Part shown: in pieces, positions 46,001 through 54,252 of the stretch | Layout: every line of letters begins with the position of its first letter | Numbering within the stretch: the stretch's first letter is position 1 | Origin: VXYL01 sp965208525 | GTDB lineage: Bacteria; Pseudomonadota; Gammaproteobacteria; Pseudomonadales; Azotimanducaceae | Length of the DNA stretch: 64,000 nt | Assembly (NCBI GenBank): GCA_965208525.1 | Contig: OZ242340.1 | Location: forward strand, 1,488,001 to 1,552,000 | Reading direction: 5' to 3' | Translations under genes and position numbers: made by a program | Notes under the pieces: generated by a model | The model's database searches: none | What the model was told of the DNA's origin: nothing | The model's input: the letters and a program-made list of their open reading frames with translations, nothing else

Positions 46001-46247
46001 AGCGCGGCACCACATCCTTCAGAGTCGATCCCAGGATGTGGCCGTGGTGCGGCAAGCCGGTGGCGAACGGCGGGCCGTCGTAGAAGACATAGGGCTGTTT
46101 GTCTTGGGTGTTCGCCAGCGACTGCCGGAAGATGTCCAGCCGCTCCCACCGCTCGATAATCTCGTGCTCCATCGCCACGAAGGAAAACGAGGCACCAGAA
46201 GCGTTCTTGCGCTCCCCGGTTGCATCAGGCGACGGTTGGGCGGACAT
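43035..46247 (-). CDS. ileS: Isoleucyl-tRNA synthetase, type 2
   Basis: 1070 residues. The HIGH motif appears as HHGH (67-70, PFATGLPHHGHILGSTLKDVVPRYW) and the KMSKS motif as GKKMSKSLRNY (about 605). The sequence around HIGH and the length fit the eukaryote-like type 2 IleRS, which is usually resistant to mupirocin. Editing domain and C-terminal anticodon-binding domain are present (ALEDAVTRMQRVILLARRKREEVKIG). The open frame goes 170 codons further upstream but only across repeat-like DNA; the start is MSAQPSPDATGERK. Confidence 0.93.
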   Translation of the reverse strand: MSAQPSPDATGERKNASGASFSFVAMEHEIIERWERLDIFRQSLANTQDKQPYVFYDGPPFATGLPHHGHILGSTLKDVVPRYWTMKGRYVDRRFGWDCHGLPIEQEIDKSLGMSAAEAVAKFGVAGYNDRCRAIVERYVAEWRKTITRLGRWVDFDNDYKTMDAWYMESVWWVVKQLWDKGLIYKGFKVMPVSTSLETVLANFEAGLNYLDVTDPAVTVLFKLEDEDAYLAAWTTTPWTLPSNLAVCAHANLDYVKVRDAESDQTIYLAEARLEHYRSRHSELEVVARLKGRDLAGRTYEPLFDYFETERTRGAFQVVLDDYVTADEGTGLVHQAPAFGEDDHRVLRTAGIDAFACPVTMAGVFTEEVRDFAGQYVKDADPAITKRLKANGSLYDEAVINHSYPYCWRSDTPLIYRAVPSWFVRVTDIADKLVAANDEVHWVPGHLKEGRMGNWLKGAIDWAISRNRVWGTPLPLWENDVTGKVRCLGSVEELTELTGVTVTDLHREHVDPLTFTVDGEEGVYRRVEEVLDCWFESGSMPYAQLHYPFENHKAFEEGFPAEFIEEGLDQTRGWFYTLLVLAAALFEQPAFRNVIVHGMVLAADGKKMSKSLRNYTPPEELMETFGADAVRLCLMTSGLVRAEEQRFTDDGVRDMVRRALLPWKNAHSFLSTYAEIDGWSPGPEGASASANILDRWILSRLQTLKANIGREMERYRLDNVVPRLFSFIEDLTNWYIRLNRPRFWGEGMTADKQAAYATLYTTLYELSAAMAPFAPFLADHIYLSLSRLGGARGAPPRTSEHDEEGGALSVHLLDYPEADADLTQPALEDAVTRMQRVILLARRKREEVKIGLRTPLASLTIVHRDADLLDGLRSLEETVRRELNVKAVRYEQDESKYIRLYAKPNFPVLGKRLGPRMREVQKQVEALDVEALEAFQAEGSLTLDGETFTTEEINVFREAMPGTNAVSDRLVSIDLDCTLTPDLVREGLAREVVNRIQRSRRELGLEVTDRVEIAYTADAELEAAMAEHHDYIAGEVLALRLAEGAAGKSQDLSATIDGKRLDYSIVVAGR

Positions 46248-46332
46248 GACAAGGCTCCGAAAGCGGCCAGCAAAAAGGGCGCGCATTGTAGAGGATGCGG
46301 CATTCCCCCTCCCCCCTCGAAGCCAGGGCCCT

Positions 46333-46455
46333 GGGGGCGAAGGCATCTTGCCCTCGCGCGCGCCGACAGGCGCGTTCCGGTTCGGACCAGGATCGTCTGC
46401 AACGTCGCCGTCGACGCGCCTTGCGGCGCGTGGGAGGGCAAGATGCCCTTCCTCC
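46333..46455. repeat. R1 repeat, divergent copy
   Basis: Arms GGGCGAAGGCATCTTGCCC and GGGCAAGATGCCCTTCCTCC, with centre hairpins CGCGCC-GACA-GGCGCG and GCGCC-TTGC-GGCGC; in the gap between divergent genes. Confidence 0.75.
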
Positions 46456-46534
46456 AAGCGCCGCAGGCGCCCTTGGTTTGCGTCCCTACCAAATTGCTCC
46501 CATGCTTGCTGACAGACTTGGGCAGCACAGCAAA

Positions 46535-47812
46535 ATGGCCGAAACAGACACAACCCCCTCGCCCCTCGCCTCAGAGGACTGGCTCGCCTGCTGGCTGAGC
46601 TTGGCTTTGCTCGTCCTGCTGCTGGCCGGCGTTCGGTTCGATCTGCCCGCATTGTCGTGGTCGCCGGGTACCCTCGCCGACGCATTCGCGCCCGGCAATC
46701 TCCTTGCTGTGCTCGCCATCGGCGCCCTGCTGATGGTCGTGGCTGCAATCGGCGTCGCATTGATGCGGGAGCGGCTGCGCCCCTTCCTCATCGGCTTCCC
46801 CGCCGTGTTTGGCCTCGGCCTCGCCGCCCAGTTCATCGCCGGCAACGCAGGAATGAAGGCGGCCGGGCTCACCTACGTCATCACAGGCCTCGGCCTTGGC
46901 CTTCTCATCTCCAACCTCTTTCGCCTGCCGGACTGGCTGCTGGGGGCCATCCGCACCGAGTTCTACATCAAGATTGGCCTTGTCATCTTGGGCTCCAACA
47001 TTCTGCTCGGTGACATCCTCCAGGCCGGCGTGCTCGGCATCGCCCAGGCTGCGCTCGTGATCTTGGTCATCTGGTATGTCGGCTTCTGGATCGCCAAGCG
47101 ACTCAAGCTCGACGACGACTTCGCGGCCATGCTGGCGACTGCCGTGTCCATCTGCGGCGTCTCGGCCGCCATCGCCGCGTGCGGCGTGCTCGGTGGCGAC
47201 CGACGCAAGCTTTCCTACGTCACCTCCCTCGTGCTGGTGGTGGCGGTGCCGATGATGCTCGCGATGCCGTGGATCGTCGACGCGCTCGACATGCCGGCCT
47301 TGGTGGGTGGCGCCTGGATCGGCGGCACCATCGACACCTCCGGCGCGGTGGTGGCGGCGGGAGAGCTCGTCGGCGAGTCCGCGATGAACGCGGCGGTGAT
47401 CGTCAAGTTCTCGCAGAACGCCATGCTCGGCATCGCCGCCTTCGCGCTGTCGATGTGGTGGACGTTGCGCAGCGGCGAAGGCACGGGGGAGAAGCCCTCC
47501 GCCCGCATCATCTGGGAGCGGTTTCCGAAGTTCGTCATCGGCTTCATGGCCGCCTCCGCGATCTTCTCGTTCCTCCTGAGCGCGAATTTCGTCGAATCCA
47601 CGGCCGACCTGACGAAGGGCCTGCGCACCTGGTGGTTCACCTTGGCCTTCGTCTGCATTGGCCTCGAGACCCGCTTCCGCGACTTGGTGCGGATGGACGG
47701 GGGCCGGCCCGCCGCCGCGTTCCTCGCCGCGCAAGGCGTCAACATCGCTTGGACGCTCCTGATCGCCTGGCTACTCTTCGGCGGCGTGCTGTTTGCGGTG
47801 CCGTCGCTGTAG
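46535..47812 (+). CDS. UPF0324 / YeiH-family putative sulfate exporter
   Basis: 425 residues with about ten hydrophobic segments. Family strings include YIKIGLVILGSNIL, VSICGVSAAIAACGVLGG, GAWIGGTIDTSGAVVAAGE and VIVKFSQNAMLG. Inner-membrane transporter; the sulfate-export assignment comes from relatives, not from the sequence. Start at MAETDTTPSP. Confidence 0.87.
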   Translation: MAETDTTPSPLASEDWLACWLSLALLVLLLAGVRFDLPALSWSPGTLADAFAPGNLLAVLAIGALLMVVAAIGVALMRERLRPFLIGFPAVFGLGLAAQFIAGNAGMKAAGLTYVITGLGLGLLISNLFRLPDWLLGAIRTEFYIKIGLVILGSNILLGDILQAGVLGIAQAALVILVIWYVGFWIAKRLKLDDDFAAMLATAVSICGVSAAIAACGVLGGDRRKLSYVTSLVLVVAVPMMLAMPWIVDALDMPALVGGAWIGGTIDTSGAVVAAGELVGESAMNAAVIVKFSQNAMLGIAAFALSMWWTLRSGEGTGEKPSARIIWERFPKFVIGFMAASAIFSFLLSANFVESTADLTKGLRTWWFTLAFVCIGLETRFRDLVRMDGGRPAAAFLAAQGVNIAWTLLIAWLLFGGVLFAVPSL

Positions 47813-47842
47813 GATGCGTCGCGACTCAAGACGCGGCACTAG

Positions 47843-48763
47843 ATGATGGCGATCTCCTTCCGTGGCGTCTTCCCGATCCTCCCGACGCCCTTCCTTCCCG
47901 ACGAATCCGTTGACGTGGCGAGTTGCGGCGCGATGGTGCGTCGGATGGTCGAGTTCGGCGTCGATGGCGTCACCATCCTAGGCGTGCTCGGCGAAGCCAA
48001 TCGCCTCACGGACGGGGAGCGGGTTCAGGTAATCGAAGCCTGCGTGGAGGCCGCCGCTGGCCAGATTCCGGTGGTGGTGGGCGCTAGCCACGCCGGCACC
48101 AAGGCGTCATGCGAACTCGCCAAGGATGCGATGGCGCGAGGCGCGAATGCCGTGATGGTGACCCCACACGCAGAGGCGGTGCCCTCGGACGACAAGGTGC
48201 GCCAACACATCTGCGCCATTGCCGACGCTACGGACGCGCCCATCGTCCTGCAGGACCACCCCGGCTCCACCGGCGTCCACATGCCTCTCGACCTCGTGCT
48301 TTCGTTGGTGGCACAAATCCCGACGATCGCCTGCATAAAGCAGGAAGCCTTGCCGTCGCCGCCCCGCGTGGCGGCGTTGAAGGCCAGGCTCGACCGCCCC
48401 ATGCCGATCCTGACGGGCCTTGGCGCCCTCTACGGCAGCTTCGAACTCGCGGCCGGCGCCGATGGCTTCATGACCGGCTTCGCCTTCCCCGAAGTGCTCG
48501 CGGCAATGGTGGAAGCAGACGCGGAAGGCGCCTTCAACATCCACCACCAGTATCTGCCGCTGATCGTTTTCGAGGGCCAACCGGGCGTGGCCATCCGCAA
48601 GGAAATCTTCCGCCGCCGCGGCTTGATCGCCCACAACACCGTCCGCGCACCGGGGGTGGGCCTGTCCGAATCCGCCGCTGCCCAACTCGACCACCTGCTT
48701 GCCCAAACCTTCGTCACCACCGACATCCAACAGCGAGTCATTCCGGGCACGGCGAATCGCTGA
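47843..48763 (+). CDS. Dihydrodipicolinate synthase (DapA) family aldolase/lyase
   Basis: 306 residues, N-acetylneuraminate lyase/DapA TIM barrel. GVTILGVLGEANRLTDGER corresponds to the G-x-x-G-E pattern and CIKQEALP carries the Schiff-base Lys. Unlike DapA it lacks the usual Thr-Thr before G-E (LGEAN), so it is more likely a keto-acid aldolase or dehydratase than lysine biosynthesis. Two adjacent ATGs (47843, 47846). Confidence 0.87.
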   Translation: MMAISFRGVFPILPTPFLPDESVDVASCGAMVRRMVEFGVDGVTILGVLGEANRLTDGERVQVIEACVEAAAGQIPVVVGASHAGTKASCELAKDAMARGANAVMVTPHAEAVPSDDKVRQHICAIADATDAPIVLQDHPGSTGVHMPLDLVLSLVAQIPTIACIKQEALPSPPRVAALKARLDRPMPILTGLGALYGSFELAAGADGFMTGFAFPEVLAAMVEADAEGAFNIHHQYLPLIVFEGQPGVAIRKEIFRRRGLIAHNTVRAPGVGLSESAAAQLDHLLAQTFVTTDIQQRVIPGTANR

Positions 48764-48790
48764 CGGCCAAGCTGAGGCATGACGTACTTA

Positions 48791-48835
48791 GCGCGCCCTC
48801 ACGGGCGCGTAGGCAAGGCAGAATGCCCTCCCTCC
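48791..48835. repeat. R1 repeat, half copy
   Basis: GCGCCC-TCAC-GGGCGC hairpin followed by GGCAGAATGCCCTCCCTCC; the right half of an R1 element in a 76-base gap between convergent genes. Confidence 0.75.
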
Positions 48836-48839
48836 AAGT

Positions 48840-49883
48840 TCAAACCGCCAGCGGGTCCTTCATCACGCGTCTCGGGTCGAAGGCGTCGCGCACCGCTTCG
48901 CCGACGAAAATCAGGAGCGTCAGCAGGATGGCCATGGTGAAAAAGCCCGTGAGGCCGAGCCACGGCGCGTGCAGGTTGTTCTTGCCTTGGGTTAGAAGCT
49001 CGCCCAGCGAAGGAGAGCCGGCGGGCAGGCCGAAGCCGAGGAAGTCCAGCGCCGTCAACGTCGTCACCGCGCCGCTCAAGAGGAACGGCAGGTAGGTGAG
49101 CGTGGCCACCATCGCATTCGGCAGCACGTGGCGGCGCATGATGGTGAAGTTGGAGACGCCGAGCGACCTTGCCGCCCGGACGTAGTCGAAGTTGCGGGCG
49201 CGCAGGAACTCCGCCCGCACCACCGAGACCAGCGCCATCCAACTGAAGCAGGCGAGGATGGCCAGCAGCCAGAACACGTTCGGTTCGATCACGCTGGTGA
49301 GGATGATGAGGATGAGCAGGATCGGCAGGCCCGCCCAGATTTCGACGATGCGCTGGCCGACCAAGTCCACCTTGCCGCCGAAGTAGCCCTGCAAGGCGCC
49401 CACCGAGACGCCGATCACCGAGCTGATGGCGGTGAGCGTGAGACCGAAAAGCACCGAGAGACGGAAACCGTAGATGAGCCGGGCAAGGGTGTCCTTGGCG
49501 CCGTCGTCGGTGCCGAGCCAGTGTCTCGCGGACGGTGCGGCGGGGGCGGCGGTTTCGATGTAGAGGTCGATGGTGTCGTAGGCGTAGGGGATCGGCGGAT
49601 GCACGGCCCAGCCGCCGCCTTCCTCGATGAGGTTCTTGACGTAGGGGTCGGAGTAGTCGGCCTCGATGGGCAGTTCGCCGCCGAGGTCCGTCTCGGTCAC
49701 GAGCTCGAAGATGGGGAAGTGCAGCTCGTCATTCAGGTAGAGCACGATGGGCTTGTCGTTGGCGATGAACTCGGCGAAGAGGGAAAGCCCGAAGAGCGCC
49801 AGGAACACCCACATGGAGTAGTAGCCGCGACGGTTGGCGCGGAAGTTGGCGAGGCGGCGCTGGGTGAGCGGCGTCAGCGTCAT
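48840..49883 (-). CDS. ABC peptide importer permease, YejE-like
   Basis: 347 residues, six membrane segments. N-terminal large periplasmic insert (about 45-130) is characteristic of YejE. EAA loop: RAARSLGVSNFTIMRRHVLPNAM. Final DALDFLGFGLPAGSPSLGELL typical. Second permease of the operon, 22 bases after the YejB-like gene. Imports oligopeptides, in E. coli also microcin C. Confidence 0.9.
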   Translation of the reverse strand: MTLTPLTQRRLANFRANRRGYYSMWVFLALFGLSLFAEFIANDKPIVLYLNDELHFPIFELVTETDLGGELPIEADYSDPYVKNLIEEGGGWAVHPPIPYAYDTIDLYIETAAPAAPSARHWLGTDDGAKDTLARLIYGFRLSVLFGLTLTAISSVIGVSVGALQGYFGGKVDLVGQRIVEIWAGLPILLILIILTSVIEPNVFWLLAILACFSWMALVSVVRAEFLRARNFDYVRAARSLGVSNFTIMRRHVLPNAMVATLTYLPFLLSGAVTTLTALDFLGFGLPAGSPSLGELLTQGKNNLHAPWLGLTGFFTMAILLTLLIFVGEAVRDAFDPRRVMKDPLAV

Positions 49884-49905
49884 CGTCTTGTTCCTTCCTC
49901 GCTTC

Positions 49906-50997
49906 CTACCTGGTGTCGAAGTCGATGCGCGGATCGACCAGCACGTAGGTGAGATCGCTGATCAGGTGCATCACGAGGCCGACCAGCGTGAATACGAACA
50001 CGGTGCCGAACAGGATCGGGTAGTCGCGCTTGACGATGGCCTCGAACGAGAGCAGGCCAATGCCGTCGAGCGAGAAGATCACCTCGATCAGCACCGAGCC
50101 CGTGAACAGGATGCCCACGAACGCCGTCGGGAAGCCGGCGATGACGATCAGCATCGCGTTGCGGAACACGTGGCCGTAGAGCACGCGCTTCTCGGTGAGG
50201 CCTTTGGCCCGAGCCGTGAGGACGAATTGCTTGCTGATCTCCTCGAGGAAGGAATTCTTCGTGAGCATCGTCAGCGTCGCAAAGCCGCCGATGGTGAGGG
50301 AGATGATGGGCAGGGCCAGGTGCCAGAAGTAGTCCGTGACCTGGCCATACCACGGCAGGTCGTCCCAGTTCTCCGAGGTGAGGCCCCGCAACGGGAAGAT
50401 GTCGAAGTAGTTGCCGCCGGCGAACACCACGATCAGCATGATGGCGAAGATGAAGCCCGGAATGGCGTAGCCGACGAAGATGACGGTGCTGGTCCAGACG
50501 TCGAACTTCTGTCCGTCGCGCACCGCCTTGGCGACGCCTAAGGGCACCGAGATGCCGTAGATCAGGAGCAGCGACCACAGCCCCAGCGAAATCGACACGG
50601 GCAATCGCTCGATCACCAACTCCACCACGGGCCGATCCTGAAAGTAGCTGTCGCCGAAGTCGAACTGCAGGTAGTTCACCACCATCGTGAAGAACCGCAC
50701 ATGCACCGGCTTGTCGAAGCCGAATTGCCGTTCGAGGTCGGCGATGAGCTCTGGATCGAGGCCATAGGTGGCGGGGTTCTGGCCGCTCGCCGCCATCTCC
50801 ATCGCCTGCGAACTCATGCCGGCATCGCCGCCGCCGCTGATGTTCGAGGTGGTGGACATCTGCCCCATCGTCGCCTTGGCGATGATCTGCTCGATGGGGC
50901 CACCGGGCGCAAACTGCACGATGATGAAGTTGATGAGGATGATCCCGAGCAGGGTCGGCACGATCAGCAGCAGTCGGCGCAGGATGTAGCGACCCAT
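49906..50997 (-). CDS. ABC peptide importer permease, YejB-like
   Basis: 363 residues. MGRYILRRLLLIVPTLLGIILINFIIVQFAPGGPIEQ start is the standard DppB/YejB N-terminus. The EAA loop is TARAKGLTEKRVLYGHVFRNAM. A long insert at about 35-75 (NISGGGDAGMSSQAMEMAASG) is typical of YejB. Lies 332 bases from the binding-protein gene, same strand. Confidence 0.9.
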   Translation of the reverse strand: MGRYILRRLLLIVPTLLGIILINFIIVQFAPGGPIEQIIAKATMGQMSTTSNISGGGDAGMSSQAMEMAASGQNPATYGLDPELIADLERQFGFDKPVHVRFFTMVVNYLQFDFGDSYFQDRPVVELVIERLPVSISLGLWSLLLIYGISVPLGVAKAVRDGQKFDVWTSTVIFVGYAIPGFIFAIMLIVVFAGGNYFDIFPLRGLTSENWDDLPWYGQVTDYFWHLALPIISLTIGGFATLTMLTKNSFLEEISKQFVLTARAKGLTEKRVLYGHVFRNAMLIVIAGFPTAFVGILFTGSVLIEVIFSLDGIGLLSFEAIVKRDYPILFGTVFVFTLVGLVMHLISDLTYVLVDPRIDFDTR

Positions 50998-51194
50998 GTT
51001 CGTCCCCCGATGCCCCTCGTCACCAACCGCGCGTCCCCCGATGCGCGTGCGCCAAGCCTACACTAGCGCAGCGATGCGGCGCTTTGGCAGATTGTCGTTA
51101 CGCGAAAACTGGGTGGTGCCTCATTTGGCCTGCACAGACTCTGGCCCGCGGCCAAACGCCGAAGCAACAGCCCCTGCCGTGCGAGGGCCTCTCT

Positions 51195-51236
51195 GGACGG
51201 AGGGCGTCTCGCCCTCCAAGCGTGCCGCAGGCGCGC
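51195..51236. repeat. R1 repeat, half copy
   Basis: GGACGGAGGGCGTCTCGCC with CTCC, then the hairpin GTGCC-GCAG-GGCGC-like, in the gap between yejB- and yejA-like genes. Confidence 0.75.
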
Positions 51237-51329
51237 ACGCAGCGGAGCCGGCCAAGGCCACCGCAACCGCGTTCCAGACAACGCCAACAAAGCGCCAGCG
51301 CCGGCGCGCTTCGGCAGTCGCGCCGGCTC

Positions 51330-53246
51330 TCACTCACTCCGAGCCAGCCACTCCTGCACCCGCCGTGCCTTCGCTTCGTCCCACCACCAAGCGTCTATGG
51401 CCGGGACGCGGGAAAGCGGCCCGGTCTCGCTCCACGGCACCTCGCCGAATTTGTCCCAATGCACCAAGCGGTAGCCGGGCTGCGCCATGCCGGGAATGAA
51501 ATAGAACTTCCAAAGCAGCACGCGGTCGATGGCTCGGGTGGCGGCATAAAGCTCGCGGGACGAGCGGGCGCCGATGGCTCGCTCGATCAGGTGGTCGAGG
51601 GCGGGGTCGCGGATGCGGGCCCAGTTCTGCGTGAACTCCTGCGCCGCAGCGGCGCTGCCAAAGCGGTTCCTCAGGTCAAGCCCGGGCGTGTTGTTGGGAA
51701 TGTAAAGGTACGCGCCGCCGTCGAAGGTGCCGGTGCGCATCCGGTAGAGCCAGTGGGAGTTCTCTGGCGAGCGCGCCGTGGTCTCGATGCCGACGCGGTT
51801 CAACACATCGATGTACGGCATCATCGCCCGCAACAAGGTCGCCGCCACGAACACGAAGTCGATGCGGAAGCGCTCGCCGGTCTCGGCATGCACCAGCTTG
51901 CCCTCGCGCACCACCCAGCCGGCCTCGGCAAAGAGTTCCAAAGCCCGCTTCACCCGATCGCGCCGGAAACCGTAGCTCTCGGACGGCGGCTGCAGGTATG
52001 CCTCGGTGAAGAGGCGCTCCGGCAACTGGTCGCGGAACGGTTCAAGCAGCGCAAGCTCGTCCTCGCTCGGCACGCCGTTCTGCGCCATGGGCGAATTGTG
52101 GAAGAAGCTCACGCCCTGATCGTAGAAGCCGAACAGGATCACGCGGTTGATGTAGGGGAAGTCGTAGAGCATGTAGAGCGCCTCGCGGACGCGGATGTCC
52201 TGGAAACGCTCGCGTTCGAGGTTCCAGAACACCGGCCACCACAGTCCCCACACGCGGGTGATGTAGCGCAAGTCCGCCTTGAACATGCCGGCGCGCACGG
52301 CGGGGAAGTCGTACTGGGTGGTCCAGTTCTTCGACACCGTCTCCTCGCGCAGGTCAAAGACATCAGCCTTTTGCGCCTCCAGCATCACGTGTTCGTCGCG
52401 AAAGTAGTCCCACTTCAGGCGGTCGAAGTTGTAGCGGCCGCGGTTCACCGGCAGGTCTTGGCCCCAATAGTCGGACACGCGCTCGTAGGTGAGGGCGCGA
52501 CCCAAGTCCACGTCCTCCAGCCGATAGGGGCCGGCGCCCAAGGGCGGCTCCGTGGTGGTCTTGGAGATGTCGCGCTCTTCCCAGTAGTGCTTCGCCTGAA
52601 TGGCCATCGCGCCATAGGCGAAGGGCATGATGGGGTTCGGTTCGGCACCCTCCCGGGTGATGAAGCAGAGGTCGCGCCCATTGGCGACCTCCACCCGATC
52701 AAGGTCGGTGAGGGCCGTCTTCAGCGCGACCGAGCCGTGCTCCTTGTAGGCGTTGAAGGTGAACACCACGTCCTCGGCGGTGATGGGCACGCCGTCGTGC
52801 CAATACGCGCCCTCCCGCAGCCGGAACGCCACCCAGCGCAAGTCCGGATCCACATCCACACCGGAAGCCAGCCGCCCGTAGGCACTTGCCGGCTCGTCGG
52901 CGGAAGACTCGAGCAGGCGCTCGAAGACGACATTGCCGGTGCCGGTGAACGCAAACCCGGCCGCGACGCGCCCCTTCTCCAGGATGTTGTTGAAGCTGTC
53001 GAACGTGCCCATGTCCGGCAGCCGAAAGATGCCACCCTTGGGTGCGTCCGGGTTGGCGTAGGCGAAGTGCTCGAACTCGGGGCCGTACTTCAGCGGCAGA
53101 ACGTAGGAAATGCCGTGCTTGTAGTCGGGACTTTGGCAAGGCACTTCGCCCGCAGACGCGGCCGGCGCGAGCGTAGCGAGCGCCCACGCGGCGAACGCGA
53201 CACGCGTGGAGTTCCCCTTCCGGCTGCATGGATTGATGGGAAGCAC
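51330..53246 (-). CDS. Periplasmic peptide-binding protein, YejA-like
   Basis: 638 residues, SBP_bac_5 (cluster C) family. Signal region about 15-32 (VAFAAWALATLAPAASA), then KHGISYVLPLKYGPEFEHFAYANPDAPKGGIFR as in YejA, with AYWHDGVPITAEDVVFTFNAY and GAGPYRLEDVDLGRALTYERVSDYWGQDLPVNRGRYNFD. Delivers peptides to YejB/YejE. Start is a GTG with GGAGG directly in front, so the exact first codon is uncertain. Confidence 0.9.
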   Translation of the reverse strand: MLPINPCSRKGNSTRVAFAAWALATLAPAASAGEVPCQSPDYKHGISYVLPLKYGPEFEHFAYANPDAPKGGIFRLPDMGTFDSFNNILEKGRVAAGFAFTGTGNVVFERLLESSADEPASAYGRLASGVDVDPDLRWVAFRLREGAYWHDGVPITAEDVVFTFNAYKEHGSVALKTALTDLDRVEVANGRDLCFITREGAEPNPIMPFAYGAMAIQAKHYWEERDISKTTTEPPLGAGPYRLEDVDLGRALTYERVSDYWGQDLPVNRGRYNFDRLKWDYFRDEHVMLEAQKADVFDLREETVSKNWTTQYDFPAVRAGMFKADLRYITRVWGLWWPVFWNLERERFQDIRVREALYMLYDFPYINRVILFGFYDQGVSFFHNSPMAQNGVPSEDELALLEPFRDQLPERLFTEAYLQPPSESYGFRRDRVKRALELFAEAGWVVREGKLVHAETGERFRIDFVFVAATLLRAMMPYIDVLNRVGIETTARSPENSHWLYRMRTGTFDGGAYLYIPNNTPGLDLRNRFGSAAAAQEFTQNWARIRDPALDHLIERAIGARSSRELYAATRAIDRVLLWKFYFIPGMAQPGYRLVHWDKFGEVPWSETGPLSRVPAIDAWWWDEAKARRVQEWLARSE

Positions 53247-53399
53247 CCTCCGAATCGACTGGCGGAGCGGCGGATGCTACCGAAAAGCCTCGCTGGTCGG
53301 CGAGATTGGGACTGGCGGACCGGTGACGCTCCATGACGACCGGTTGGGGTAGTCTTGTTGCGCATCAGCAGATGGCTCACGGTACGGAGGGATTAGAAA

Positions 53400-53999
53400 G
53401 TGGAATCCAATAAGTCGCACAAGGTCCCGAGCCCCCGCCTGCGGGCGTTCTACGGGCTCTTCCTTCTGGTCGGGGTCGCGGCTCCGGCGCTCGCGCACGA
53501 GGACGGCGAGATGCCGAACGACGTAACCGCGGCTGCGGCCATCATGAGTTGCGACGATTACACGCGTATTGGAACGGCCCATTTGCGCGAGCGCGCTTCC
53601 GACGAACTCGTGAAGATCGTGGACATCTCGATGCGCGTGCGACGGCTGACGCCAGGCAAGCACGCGGTACACATCCACGAGACTGCGGCATGCATGCCCT
53701 GTTCGGCGGCGCAAGGCCATTTCGACCCCGGTCCGCACGGCAACACCAACCCCGACGCCAACCACCCCTTCCACGCCGGCGAGTTGGTGAACATCCACAT
53801 TGGCGAAAACGGACGCGGTGCCTTGTTTACCCTCACCACCCGCGTGAGCCTGTCCGATGGCCCGCTGTCGCTGATGGACGAAGACGGCAGCGCCTTCATC
53901 ATCCATCTCGACCCGGACACGTATTGCCCGGAGGGCGAGCAAGCCGGCTGCGCCGGCGGCGGCAGGGCCGCATGCGGCGTGATCGTCCGCGACGAGTAG
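53400..53999 (+). CDS. sodC: Cu/Zn superoxide dismutase (SodC), periplasmic
   Basis: 199 residues. Signal peptide to about 32 (LFLLVGVAAPALA), then the SodC fold with HIH (His91, His93), GHFDP (His107), HPFHAGELVNI (His122, His125) and IIHLDPD. Cysteines 98 and 101 are in the metal loop; the C-terminal ACGVI is the disulfide partner. GTG start with GGAGGG eight bases upstream. Dismutates superoxide in the periplasm. Confidence 0.8.
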   Translation: MESNKSHKVPSPRLRAFYGLFLLVGVAAPALAHEDGEMPNDVTAAAAIMSCDDYTRIGTAHLRERASDELVKIVDISMRVRRLTPGKHAVHIHETAACMPCSAAQGHFDPGPHGNTNPDANHPFHAGELVNIHIGENGRGALFTLTTRVSLSDGPLSLMDEDGSAFIIHLDPDTYCPEGEQAGCAGGGRAACGVIVRDE

Positions 54000-54012
54000 C
54001 CGCGAGGAGGCG

Positions 54013-54204
54013 CTACCGGGTGCCGACGAAATCCGCCATTTTCGGTGGGCCGTCTTCGAAGATCAGCGTGACGACCTCCCTGAGATTGGCATTTAGCTCT
54101 TCGAGGGTCTCGCCTTGGCTGTGCGCGCCGGGGAAGCCCGGGATGTAACCCACGAACAGCCCGGTGTCCGGGCACCGTTCGACAATGGCGGTGTAGCTGT
54201 CCAT
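54013..54204 (-). CDS. HicB-family antitoxin-like protein, apparently orphan
   Basis: 63 residues. DSYTAIVERCPDTGLFVGYIPGFPGAHSQGETLEELNANLREVV is the partial RNase-H-like HicB fold. No HicA toxin is found on either side (sodC ends 14 bases away, a repeat is upstream), so it is solitary. There is no C-terminal DNA-binding helix. May serve as a solitary regulator or be the remnant of a lost pair. Confidence 0.78.
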   Translation of the reverse strand: MDSYTAIVERCPDTGLFVGYIPGFPGAHSQGETLEELNANLREVVTLIFEDGPPKMADFVGTR

Positions 54205-54208
54205 TGGC

Positions 54209-54252
54209 CAGCAGTTCGCGTAGCGAACTGCCGACGCGCCCGCAAGGGCGCG
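54209..54252. repeat. R4 double-hairpin repeat, inverted
   Basis: CAGCAGTTCGC-GTA-GCGAACTG then GCGCGCCC-GCAA-GGGCGCGC, filling the gap between hicB and the PhyH gene; reverse orientation relative to 16696. Confidence 0.8.

Noticed and set aside
44910..46598. 562-codon plus-strand frame opposite ileS
   Set aside because: Antisense shadow; the minus strand shows all IleRS motifs.
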